From assembly GCA_947600145.1 (NCBI GenBank), contig CANQGA010000014.1, positions 1-32,673 of the forward strand: DNA of 32,673 nucleotides. Direction: 5' to 3'. Shown in pieces: positions 16,187 through 24,286 of the stretch (the first letter of the stretch is position 1; each line of letters opens with the position of its first letter). The notes under the pieces are model-generated. The model had not been told where the DNA came from. It made no database searches and worked only from the letters and a program-made list of their open reading frames with translations. The translations under genes and the position numbers were made by a program. The DNA is from an uncultured Lachnospiraceae bacterium. GTDB lineage: Bacteria; Bacillota; Clostridia; Lachnospirales; Lachnospiraceae.

Positions 16187-18940
16187 TTATCTGTTTTTTA
16201 ATGTGATATTTACAAAGCAGTAATCGTCATTCCAGTTATCCGGCGAATACTCCTTAAACCAGATACAGTTTTCCTTATAAAAGCTGGCCGGCACAACTTT
16301 ATAGCTCTCTCCCTCCGAAAGGTGCAGCGGCCCCTGCATATTCCGCAGATTGTTGATCAGGGTAAGCTCTATCTCATTTTCACCCTCCCGCACCAGTTCC
16401 GATAAATCGGCCGTATACGGCTCCCACATAAACTGCGGCAGCTCATTGCCGTTCACACGCGCCTTGATCACATTGATGCCAGTCTTAACGAAGTCAAGCA
16501 TTCTGTTTTTATCCCCGGCAGAAAATGTCCTTTTCACCGTGAGCTCGCCGGCAAAAAACGGGAAGCCCTGTCTTTGGATATGTTCAAGAGAGATCCTGTC
16601 TTTTGGACGCGCGATCACAAAACTACCCGAAAACCTGCACGCCTCTCTCTCCAGCTCCTGATAGGATCCTGTCGTGTCAACAGAAAAATCCCCGGTGAGA
16701 TAGATCTGTTCTATCTCCATATCGAAGGTAAGCTTATTCTTTTCCGACTCGAATACCCTGCTTTTCCGTATGCCGTCATATACTGCCTCTGATTGCTTAA
16801 AATCAGTCACGAGCGTGATACGGTTTTCTCCGATTTCTGTATACTCAGTGATATCCAGTTTGCGAAACGCTTTATCCGCGAAATAACCGCAATCCGTTTT
16901 GGAAATTTTCCTGCCGTTTACCCAAATATCAAAAATCTCGGGCGTTTCGCAGACGAGATACAAGACGCGGGGAAGATACTCCGCCCGGAACCTGTATTCG
17001 CACCGTATGTTTACCGGCCGGCACAATTCCAGCGCCCGATAAAACGCATTCAGAACATATCCGTTTTTTTCGACAGGCGCATCATCAAAATAGTAATCAC
17101 AATAATCCAGCGTAAGGATATTCTCACTGCACTTTACGATATCCCATTCTCCGCTCAGATCCAGTGCGGAAAGCAGCTTTTTCCCTTTCCTCTCCGCTCT
17201 CGCCGCATAGGTATCAATTACCACAAGAGATTCATATCGCTTAAACACATGATGCCCGTCAAAATCCGAAAGTTCTCCGGTCACAGGATTCATTGTTTTG
17301 TTGCCCTTTTTTATCCTGGCGTCATATGTATTTTCGCTGCTGTTTACGAAGTAATGCACAGTGTATCCGTCATACACGCGTTTGCACCAGGCGATCTCGG
17401 GAATATCTATGATATCATTTTCCTGTATTTCCTCAGCGGTGGTAACCGTTCCGCCGTTTCCCCGGAATTCTTTTAAAAGCCTTTCGGTATTTTCCAAAAA
17501 CAGCTCATGCTCAGGCAGGATCACAACAGAATATTTCTTTTTTCCAATCACAATATGCTTTCCGGATACCCTGCCGTGCCGTTCCATCAGAATTTCATCT
17601 CCGAGATGAAAATTCACATGCTTTCTTTCCAGTATTTCCAGCAGGTCGAGAAAACCATCATTCAGTCTTGCAATGCTTTCGGAGGTATTTCTTTTGGTCG
17701 CCTCGTTAATTCTGCCCATACTGTCCTTGTTGTACAGCGCCCAGGCCGTCGTCTGCGGGTGCAGAACAAGAACCTCAACGCCGTCGTCCCCGCCCGCAAG
17801 CAGCATCCCGATCCGGCTCATCGCGTCGTTAAACATCCTGCTGTCCTTCCACCATGGCTGCTGAACATACATTGCAGGAGGATAGTCCCTCTTCCTCAGA
17901 CCTCTGTTGGAATACCCCTCCAGATGCTGACAGAGCAGATTGACCCCGCGTACCATCTGATACTCAAAGATCCGCTTGAGCTCGTCGTGCCCCACATTAT
18001 GTCCGCACATGGCAAAGCTCTCGGACAGCACCTGCTTTTTGCCCAGCTGCCTTGCTGCCGACCCCGCCTGATACGGCGTCAGACTCCTGTCGACGCTTCG
18101 TCTCAGCCAGTCTATGCCCGGAATCGTCATATACTCGTAATGCGGCATGCACGCCCCGTTTGCGGTAATCTGGCTCTGCAAAAACTCTTCGCACGCCAAA
18201 TGACCGGTGAACTTCAAAGTATGCTTTTCGCACCAGTCGTAAATCTGTTTCATATAATTTTTGGAAAACAGCTCGCATACCAGCTTCCAGAACCTTACCC
18301 TCGTCTCTTTGCAGCCGTCAATGTCAAAAAAGAGCGCGGGCAGCTTTTCCGGCAGACTCTCCCCATAGGCCTTCTCATATTCCCCGGGCAGGATAAAGCT
18401 CCACGGAATTCCGTCGCGGGATATTTGCGGCTCGTCCGTAAATATCCCCTCGATCCGTCCCTGAAATCTGTCGGCATACGGTTCATAGATATTCGCGATA
18501 AACTCTTTGACAACCTTTCCGTCTAAGGTATCCACATAGAACGGATTTACATCGTAATAAAAATGATACCCGCCGACATTGGCGATCGTTTGGTCCGTAT
18601 GGCCTTCCCCTTTTTCAGCGCGCAGATATTTCTGCTGGTACTTTAGGCCTTTTCCGTTTACAATCCCATTGCCGAATCCGCTCGGCCATCCGTTCTCATC
18701 ATAGGCCCAGGGGTGCATTCCGTTTACTTCGCATTTCTGCACACAGGCTTCTGCATTGGCGAACCATTCCCCGCCCATGTACTCCGTCTGCAGTCCGCCG
18801 CGGGCATGCATAAAGAAGCCGCCCATTCCCTGCGCATCCATCTCATCCACCTGCCGTACCGTTTCAGCGACATTCAGCTTCTCATTCCAGGACCAAAACG
18901 GTACCGGACGATACTCCTTAGGCACATCTTTCAAATTCAT
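16187..18940 (-). CDS. GH106-like glycoside hydrolase (probable alpha-L-rhamnosidase)
   Basis: 917 residues from ATG at 18940, which forms an ATGA overlap with the upstream stop and has AAGGGAAG before it; an in-frame start at 18970 is less likely. The N-terminus shows the GH106/PF17132-type opening PVPFWSWNEKL, GGFFMHARGGL, YDENGWPSG and IFTDEPQ. The middle has LSESFAMCGHN and the C-terminal third contains GH2-like jelly-roll segments (ENRITLVTD, WEPYTADL, NEIELTLINN). Family members act on alpha-L-rhamnosides in pectin side chains. No signal peptide. Translational coupling to the GH105 gene supports a joint role on rhamnogalacturonan fragments. Specificity is inferred from family and context. 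Confidence 0.8.
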   Translation of the reverse strand: MNLKDVPKEYRPVPFWSWNEKLNVAETVRQVDEMDAQGMGGFFMHARGGLQTEYMGGEWFANAEACVQKCEVNGMHPWAYDENGWPSGFGNGIVNGKGLKYQQKYLRAEKGEGHTDQTIANVGGYHFYYDVNPFYVDTLDGKVVKEFIANIYEPYADRFQGRIEGIFTDEPQISRDGIPWSFILPGEYEKAYGESLPEKLPALFFDIDGCKETRVRFWKLVCELFSKNYMKQIYDWCEKHTLKFTGHLACEEFLQSQITANGACMPHYEYMTIPGIDWLRRSVDRSLTPYQAGSAARQLGKKQVLSESFAMCGHNVGHDELKRIFEYQMVRGVNLLCQHLEGYSNRGLRKRDYPPAMYVQQPWWKDSRMFNDAMSRIGMLLAGGDDGVEVLVLHPQTTAWALYNKDSMGRINEATKRNTSESIARLNDGFLDLLEILERKHVNFHLGDEILMERHGRVSGKHIVIGKKKYSVVILPEHELFLENTERLLKEFRGNGGTVTTAEEIQENDIIDIPEIAWCKRVYDGYTVHYFVNSSENTYDARIKKGNKTMNPVTGELSDFDGHHVFKRYESLVVIDTYAARAERKGKKLLSALDLSGEWDIVKCSENILTLDYCDYYFDDAPVEKNGYVLNAFYRALELCRPVNIRCEYRFRAEYLPRVLYLVCETPEIFDIWVNGRKISKTDCGYFADKAFRKLDITEYTEIGENRITLVTDFKQSEAVYDGIRKSRVFESEKNKLTFDMEIEQIYLTGDFSVDTTGSYQELEREACRFSGSFVIARPKDRISLEHIQRQGFPFFAGELTVKRTFSAGDKNRMLDFVKTGINVIKARVNGNELPQFMWEPYTADLSELVREGENEIELTLINNLRNMQGPLHLSEGESYKVVPASFYKENCIWFKEYSPDNWNDDYCFVNITLKNR

Positions 18941-20022
18941 CTCGCATCTTCCCTTGCAAGCTCGGCACACATAAGCAGAAAAGCACCCGCACCGTGCAGA
19001 TCATTCATACTCGTCGGTCTCGAAATATATTTCTCATAATTGCATACGCATGTACCGATGCAGATATCCTGAATCAGCATATCCTCTCCGTTTGTCGTTA
19101 CGGAATGCCGGATCACTCCCTCAAAGCCCCGGCGCGCGGCATCAAGATAGGTTTTATCTATAAGTCCCATCCGCACGGCTTTTGCAAGGGCATAGGAAAA
19201 TAAGGAACTGCATGAGGATTCCAGCCAGTTTCCATCGTATCCGCCCTTATCCACGACCTGGTACCACATTCCGCTCTGCGCATCCTGATACCCGGCGATT
19301 GCCGCAAGCACTTCACACTCAATATCGATAACCTCCTGCCGTTTCGGGTGATCTTCGGGCAGGAATTCAAGAATGTCAAGGATTGCCACTACATACCAGC
19401 CAAGCGCCCTGCCCCAGAATTCGGGAGAGAGTCCCGTTTCCTTATTCGCCCACGAACACCGCTTAAAATAGTCCCACGCATGATAGAGCAGCTTTGTCTG
19501 CTTATCCTGCATATTGTCCCGCATGATAATGATCTGCCTTACAGCGGTATCGATAAAGGAAGCATCTCCGAATTCCGCGCTGTAGCGCGCCTCCAGCGGT
19601 CCCGCCATATATAAGCCGTCAAGCCACATTTCATTTTGAAACGTTTCCGTATGCCAGAAGCCGCCAACCGGGTTGCAGGGCCAGTCCCGCAAAACCGACA
19701 TGAGCATATCAAGGGCAGTTTTATAGCGGCAGTCTCCGGTTCTTCTGTAAAGATCAAACAATAATATGCCCGGCTGAATATTGTCAAGCATCTGCCTGTC
19801 AAAGTTAAGGATCGATCCGTCCTCACACAGAAGGGAATCCACCCAGTTTTTAATATACGTGCAGTATTTTTCCTCGCCGCACACTTCATATACATGAGAC
19901 ATTCCGGAAAGAAAGACCCCCTGATGATAGTGAAATCTTCCGACAGGAGGAATATCCTTCGCCTCAAACTTTCTCATCATTGTATTGCATAATTCTTTGG
20001 CATAATGTAGAGCATTTTCCAC
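18937..20022 (-). CDS. GH105 unsaturated rhamnogalacturonyl hydrolase
   Basis: 361 residues, an alpha/alpha barrel enzyme hydrating the enol ether of delta-4,5-unsaturated uronic acid left by lyases. The active-site Asp of YteR (D143) corresponds to D135 in EMWLDGLYMAG, its partner Asp to D80 in MLDNIQPG, and the barrel landmark YHAWDY is present. Start codon is GTG at 20022, preceded by GGAGG at 12 nt and a weaker AGGA close by. It is the first gene of the large glycosidase operon. The presence of this enzyme is the best evidence that the substrate is a lyase-cut uronate polymer such as rhamnogalacturonan. GH88-type hydrolases are the alternative. Confidence 0.9.
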   Translation of the reverse strand: MENALHYAKELCNTMMRKFEAKDIPPVGRFHYHQGVFLSGMSHVYEVCGEEKYCTYIKNWVDSLLCEDGSILNFDRQMLDNIQPGILLFDLYRRTGDCRYKTALDMLMSVLRDWPCNPVGGFWHTETFQNEMWLDGLYMAGPLEARYSAEFGDASFIDTAVRQIIIMRDNMQDKQTKLLYHAWDYFKRCSWANKETGLSPEFWGRALGWYVVAILDILEFLPEDHPKRQEVIDIECEVLAAIAGYQDAQSGMWYQVVDKGGYDGNWLESSCSSLFSYALAKAVRMGLIDKTYLDAARRGFEGVIRHSVTTNGEDMLIQDICIGTCVCNYEKYISRPTSMNDLHGAGAFLLMCAELAREDAR

Positions 20023-20074
20023 TTGATCCTACACCCTCCGTTCCTGGTATTATCTATGCCGGTAACTTAAATAA

Positions 20075-20103
20075 CTTATATCACAGCACATATTGCAAAA
20101 CAA
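20075..20103 (-). promoter_or_regulatory. Promoter of the glycosidase operon
   Basis: Minus-strand TTGTTT (20098-20103) and TATAAG (20075-20080) are spaced 17 bp. The weak -35 box directly abuts the dyad at 20104-20120, the usual arrangement for an activator-dependent promoter. Confidence 0.6.
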
Positions 20104-20120
20104 GTTTGAAATTTTCACAC
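20104..20120. promoter_or_regulatory. Candidate response-regulator operator, copy 1
   Basis: A 17-bp imperfect dyad, on the minus strand GTGTGAA-AAT-TTCAAAC (6 of 7 arm bases match). A near-identical copy lies at 25754-25770 before the binding-protein gene. With flanking bases, 18 of 19 positions are the same. It lies immediately upstream of the glycosidase promoter and about 37 bp before the -35 box of the two-component genes. Confidence 0.6.
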
Positions 20121-20156
20121 TCATCACGTTTTACCGCTATAAAATTCAAATATAAC

Positions 20157-20185
20157 TTGCCTTCTTTCGCCATTTAAGCTATAAT
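20157..20185 (+). promoter_or_regulatory. Promoter of the two-component system genes
   Basis: TTGCCT (20157-20162) and a perfect TATAAT (20180-20185) are spaced 17 bp. The expected transcription start is about 20192, which leaves only a very short leader before the ATG at 20207. Confidence 0.7.
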
Positions 20186-20193
20186 TCAAAGAT

Positions 20194-20200
20194 GGGGGGG
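20194..20200 (+). promoter_or_regulatory. Poly-G ribosome binding site deciding the kinase start
   Basis: Seven G in a row lie 6 nt before the ATG at 20207. This favours 20207 over the in-frame ATG at 20192, which would sit at the predicted transcription start. The run is a slippage-prone tract in a translation signal. Confidence 0.5.
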
Positions 20201-20206
20201 ATTTAC

Positions 20207-21691
20207 ATGTTTGTGACGTCGATCATTTTAGCTGCAGTCATTGTGACATTTATGTCGCTGAACATAAAGAATCGATATGCTTCCGTGATCTCACTGTATC
20301 TCATAAGCATCACCTTTATGCTTTTTATCGCTACAATATACATTTCAAAGCTGCATTACTATCATTTTCCTCTGGAAATTGACTACCTTTTATATCTGAG
20401 ATTATCGACGCTGCGCATATACATGTCGCAAATAATAAAGCTTTACAATTTAGGCTTTGCCCTGTTTATGTTTTCCGCCGTATATGGCGCAAAACAGCTT
20501 ATTCAGCTCAAGCCGAAATTTACTGTGCTGTTCTCCCTGCCGATCTTCTTTTTTCTTTTCGCTACCCCCCCAAACGTGGCGATCACCCTGTATGTATATG
20601 AGCACAGAGTTTCTCCGGCCATTCATATCAGCAGTATTCTTAAAACCGTTTGTATGGTTATTGTTGTGCTGTATTCTGTATTCCCATATTTCTATATTAT
20701 TAAATTTTATCACGACACAAAATTCAAAACACACAAGCGCAACAGCGTTATTCTTGCGATCTGCATCACCATTCTTAATATATATTTTTACTCTACCTTC
20801 ATCTTCGGCACCTTCAAAAGCATCCTGTTCTGCAATGTTAACCCTGTCGGACTGCCGATCGAACCGATAGACATTAAGAATTACCTGACGATCTCCTTTA
20901 TCACTTTCCTTATCCTGTCTCCCGTGATCATTATCCTGATTGTGTTTAAACCGTTTAACATGTTCTATCTGGAATACAACAATAAAAAGTCGATCGCCAA
21001 AAGCACGGAGCTGCTGAATTCCAATCTGATCGAAAACCTTCATATGTATAAAAATATGTTCTGGGGCGCGAGACAGCAGTTTGAGCTGATCAAGACCGCA
21101 ATGCGGGCGAAGGATTACGATGCGATCATTGAATACGCGGACGACGGCATAAATATGGCAAATCAGCACGTGGAACAGCTCCAGCATATCCTGGCCGCAT
21201 TCAATGCAGATGCCCCGATGCTTGGGAATATCGATATCGTAGCGTGTATGGAAAACGCCCTGGCGAAGTCAAAGGCATCCTTTCCCGTCAGCATCGTCAA
21301 GGATTATAAACCGTCCGAAATCCTTACCTACGGCAATCAGAAGATTATGACGGAGGTTTTCAGCAATCTCATTATGAACTCCCTGGAAAGCTTTGAGAAA
21401 ATCTCCCGGAAGGATCCGACCATCGTTATCGCAATCTATCGCGAGGACAACAGCTGCATGATCGAATTGACGGATAACGGCTGCGGTATCCCACAAAAGG
21501 AGCTCAAACATATATTTGACCCGTTTTACTCCACAAAGGCGACGACCAAAAACTTTGGCATCGGACTGAATTTTGTAAAAAAGATCATTAAATCCTATCA
21601 CGGGACAATCGTGGTATTCAGCAAGGTAAATAAATATACGACCTTTCAGATTACAATACCCATTTCAACCGAAAGGAAGGATAAACTATGA
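20207..21691 (+). CDS. Sensor histidine kinase with seven transmembrane segments
   Basis: 494 residues. Seven hydrophobic segments occupy about residues 1-245, with no large extracellular domain. The cytoplasmic part has a DHp-like helix with ENLHMYKNMF, making H279 the likely phosphorylation site (H-x-Y-K-N type as in AgrC-like GHKL kinases). The ATPase domain follows, with N391 (NLIMNSLE), D423-x-G-x-G (DNGCGIP), the F box FDPFYSTK and the G2 box FGIGLNF. The stop overlaps the response-regulator ATG by 4 nt. The signal is unknown; placement between a glycosidase operon and a transporter suggests it reports glycan availability, possibly through the membrane part or the transporter. Confidence 0.9.
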   Translation: MFVTSIILAAVIVTFMSLNIKNRYASVISLYLISITFMLFIATIYISKLHYYHFPLEIDYLLYLRLSTLRIYMSQIIKLYNLGFALFMFSAVYGAKQLIQLKPKFTVLFSLPIFFFLFATPPNVAITLYVYEHRVSPAIHISSILKTVCMVIVVLYSVFPYFYIIKFYHDTKFKTHKRNSVILAICITILNIYFYSTFIFGTFKSILFCNVNPVGLPIEPIDIKNYLTISFITFLILSPVIIILIVFKPFNMFYLEYNNKKSIAKSTELLNSNLIENLHMYKNMFWGARQQFELIKTAMRAKDYDAIIEYADDGINMANQHVEQLQHILAAFNADAPMLGNIDIVACMENALAKSKASFPVSIVKDYKPSEILTYGNQKIMTEVFSNLIMNSLESFEKISRKDPTIVIAIYREDNSCMIELTDNGCGIPQKELKHIFDPFYSTKATTKNFGIGLNFVKKIIKSYHGTIVVFSKVNKYTTFQITIPISTERKDKL

Positions 21692-22368
21692 GCAAAATTA
21701 AGGTAGCCATGTGTGACGACGCGGAATATCTGTGCATCAATCTCAAAAATCAGCTGAAATATCAGGATGAGCTGGAATTTGTCGGCTATACCACCGCTTC
21801 TTCCTCCTGTGCGGATTTGGTCAGCGAGACCAGACCCGATGTGCTCCTGCTTGATATTCAGATTGAGACCAAAACCTCAGGCATCGATATCCTGCCCTCT
21901 CTGCTTAAGCTCTCCCCGGATCTGAAAATCATCATGCTTACAAGCTATATGGACAGCTCTTATATTTTTGATTCTTTGTCAAACGGCGCCGAAGACTATG
22001 TCATGAAATCCTGTTCCACCGAGGAGCTGATTAAAAAAATCAGGGAGGTCTACCACTCCTGCAACACCATCGAGCCGAAAATTTTCAATATTTTCAAGCA
22101 GAAATCAAAAAACCTTGCAAGCGCACATAAAAGTCTCATCTATTTGCTGAACAAAATGATTACTCTGTCTCCGAACGAAACTGAACTCCTGAAGGCGCTG
22201 TACAACGGAGAAAGCTATACCGAAATTGCACGGAGAAGAGTGGTTGAAGATACGACCGTGCGTTCCATGGCTTCCAGAATCCTGCGAAAATTTGATTGCT
22301 CCAATATGCATGATTTGATTCAGGATCTGCGCGATATGAAGATATTCGACCTGTTTTCCGATTTGTAA
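21688..22368 (+). CDS. NarL/LuxR-type response regulator
   Basis: 226 residues. The receiver domain has acidic residues D10-D11, phospho-acceptor D56 (LLLDIQI), T85 and K107 (YVMKSCS). A C-terminal LuxR-type helix-turn-helix follows (LSPNETELLKAL, YTEIARRRVV, TVRSMASRILRKF). AAGGA is near the ATG, which overlaps the kinase stop by 4 nt. Most glycan two-component systems of this bacterial group use AraC-type (YesN) regulators, so a NarL-type one is less usual here. The dyads at 20104 and 25754 are its likely targets. An HTH assignment is secure; the targets are inferred. Confidence 0.92.
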   Translation: MSKIKVAMCDDAEYLCINLKNQLKYQDELEFVGYTTASSSCADLVSETRPDVLLLDIQIETKTSGIDILPSLLKLSPDLKIIMLTSYMDSSYIFDSLSNGAEDYVMKSCSTEELIKKIREVYHSCNTIEPKIFNIFKQKSKNLASAHKSLIYLLNKMITLSPNETELLKALYNGESYTEIARRRVVEDTTVRSMASRILRKFDCSNMHDLIQDLRDMKIFDLFSDL

Positions 22369-22373
22369 AAAGG

Positions 22374-22416
22374 CAGTATGCAAAAGCCGCGCCAGTGGCG
22401 CGTTTTTTGCATACTG
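22374..22416. terminator. Bidirectional rho-independent terminator
   Basis: A long hairpin of two nested arms. The outer arm is CAGTATGCAAAA (22374-22385) with its complement at 22405-22416, and the inner GC arm is CGCGCC/GGCGCG around an AGT loop. The plus strand has six T after the GC stem and the minus strand has four. It separates the response regulator from the converging transporter operon. Confidence 0.85.
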
Positions 22417-22459
22417 ACGTAAAGCGAGGAGAGCGTCACCGGCACTCTCCCCGCATGGA

Positions 22460-23311
22460 TCAGCCTTTTACCGCGCCGGCTGCAATCCCTTTGACAAAAT
22501 ACTTGTTGCAGAACGCGAATGCAGCCAGCACAGGAATCATAGCAATCGTCGCACCCGCAAGCATCAGGTTCCACGACGCCGCCGATGCTCCCGAAGACTT
22601 CAGCGCCATCAGGCCTACGATCAGGGTACGCTGCCCAGGCGTTGTCAGGGTAAAAATGTTCGGCATCAGATATTCGTTCCATGAGCTGTTAAAAGCCAGA
22701 ATGCCGATTGTCGCCAGAATCGGCTTCAGCAGAGGAAGGATAATCCGGTAAAAGATACCTATAAAGGAGCATCCCTCGATCTTTGCCGCCTCGTCAATAT
22801 CAATCGGTATCGTTTCCACATTTCCCTTGATCAGATAGATATTGACGATCGGAATACCAAACAGATGCACGACCATCAAAGCAAACAGCGATCTGTCCAG
22901 ATGGATTGCCGTCAATACTTTAAAGGTTGCATAGATGGTAATGCCGCCTGTTTTAATAAACATTAACGCCGTAAAACAGTAAAATATGAGCTTTTTAAAT
23001 CTAAAATGCCCCCTCGCGAACACATACCCCGCCATGGACGAAACGAGCAGCGTTGTAAACACATTGACCAGCGTATAGATCAGACTGTTTCTCAGCAGCG
23101 TCGGAACATGAAATGATTCTGACGTCCATGCCTGCACATAATTGTCCACGCTCGGATCCTTCGGCAGCATACTGCCCGGATTTGTCAATATTTCCGCATT
23201 GGTTTTAAAGGATGCCAGGATGGTGTAGACCACGGGAAACAACGTCACGATCAACACAACCGTCAAGCATATATACAGGATTGCATTTATGATTGCTTGC
23301 TTCTTTCTCAT
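22460..23311 (-). CDS. Sugar ABC transporter permease, MalG/CUT1 type
   Basis: 283 residues with about six hydrophobic segments. The ATPase-contact EAA loop reads DEAAKIEGCSFIGIFYRI followed by LPLLKP, and the C-terminus AFCNKYFVKGIAAGAVKG is typical of the MalG group. AGGGA is 6 nt before ATG. It is the last gene of the binding protein-permease-permease operon. It forms the membrane channel with the next permease for oligosaccharide uptake. No ATPase gene is present, as is common where one MsmK/MalK-type ATPase serves many importers. Confidence 0.93.
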   Translation of the reverse strand: MRKKQAIINAILYICLTVVLIVTLFPVVYTILASFKTNAEILTNPGSMLPKDPSVDNYVQAWTSESFHVPTLLRNSLIYTLVNVFTTLLVSSMAGYVFARGHFRFKKLIFYCFTALMFIKTGGITIYATFKVLTAIHLDRSLFALMVVHLFGIPIVNIYLIKGNVETIPIDIDEAAKIEGCSFIGIFYRIILPLLKPILATIGILAFNSSWNEYLMPNIFTLTTPGQRTLIVGLMALKSSGASAASWNLMLAGATIAMIPVLAAFAFCNKYFVKGIAAGAVKG

Positions 23312-23319
23312 TTTAATCC

Positions 23320-24252
23320 CTAATAAAGATTCTTCATTCGATTGCTGAACTTATTGTACAGAAACGCAACAGTCGCAAAAATAACGGTTGTCACCAGAGC
23401 CATCGCACAGCCATATCCCAGTTGGGGAGTACTTGCACTTTCCATAAATCCCGGCACAAACTTCGTATATAGATACGACATAACCGAATTGGTCTGTCCG
23501 TGTGGCCCTCCGTTGGTCAGAACAATAATGTATTCATTGACACTCAGGGATCCAACCAGGGAAAGCAGCAGTATCGTCTGAAAAACAGGCGCGATCAGCG
23601 GCAGGGTAATACTGAAAAATATTCTTGTCTTCGATGCCCCGTCCACCTCCGCGCTCTCATACAGCTCCTCCGGAACGGTTGCCAGCGCAGCGAGAAGATA
23701 CATGACGTTGATACCGAACGTTGACCAGATGCTGCCGATAATGATCATGGCAAAGGCATGCGCCCTATCCGCGAACCAGTCAATTCTGCTGCTGATAACT
23801 CCTGTCTTGATCAGCAAATTGTTGATGATTCCGTTATAGCTGAACATATTGGTCAGAATCAATCCAACGATCACCGTGCTGATCACATGCGGCAGGAAGT
23901 ATATCGCCTGGAAAAAACCAAATCCCTTCAGCTTCTTGTTCAGTGCCAGCGCTAAAAGCATAGCGAAAGAGATCTCGAGCGGCATTTTGACGAGCGCAAA
24001 CAGCAGCGTGTTGCCCCATGCCTTCCAATAGGTAAAATCCTGCGTAAAAAATGTCTTAAAATTGTCCAGGCCGACAAACCGTGCCGCGGATTCCACTCCG
24101 TAATAGGAATAGAAGGACCACTTAAACGTCCACAAAATAGGATATACCTGCAAAACCAGGAAGCCAATGATCGGTATCGCGATCATCAGATAGCACCAGA
24201 ATGCTTCCGACCCGATAAATTTTTTCCCTGTCCGTGTCTTTCCCCTCACCAT
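23320..24252 (-). CDS. Sugar ABC transporter permease, MalF/UgpA/CUT1 type
   Basis: 310 residues from ATG at 24252, which has GGGGTGG 7-8 nt upstream; the longer reading begins with TTG at 24279 without a ribosome site. A cytoplasmic basic start precedes six membrane segments. The EAA-type loop reads ESAEVDGASKTRIFF, followed by LPLIAPVF. The conserved NGGPHGQTNSVMSYLY segment is typical of the UgpA/LacF group. It pairs with the MalG-type permease, 8 nt downstream. Confidence 0.93.
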   Translation of the reverse strand: MVRGKTRTGKKFIGSEAFWCYLMIAIPIIGFLVLQVYPILWTFKWSFYSYYGVESAARFVGLDNFKTFFTQDFTYWKAWGNTLLFALVKMPLEISFAMLLALALNKKLKGFGFFQAIYFLPHVISTVIVGLILTNMFSYNGIINNLLIKTGVISSRIDWFADRAHAFAMIIIGSIWSTFGINVMYLLAALATVPEELYESAEVDGASKTRIFFSITLPLIAPVFQTILLLSLVGSLSVNEYIIVLTNGGPHGQTNSVMSYLYTKFVPGFMESASTPQLGYGCAMALVTTVIFATVAFLYNKFSNRMKNLY

Positions 24253-24286
24253 CCGAATATCCACCCCATATTCTGTCAATCACAGA

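Noticed and set aside
20450-21187. 245-codon minus-strand frame opposite the kinase
   Set aside because: Antisense to the membrane and DHp part of the kinase; composition is odd and no domain is seen.
22374-22416. Riboswitch or small RNA at the hairpin after the response regulator
   Set aside because: Position between converging stops, GC stem and T run fit a terminator; no leader-like gene follows.
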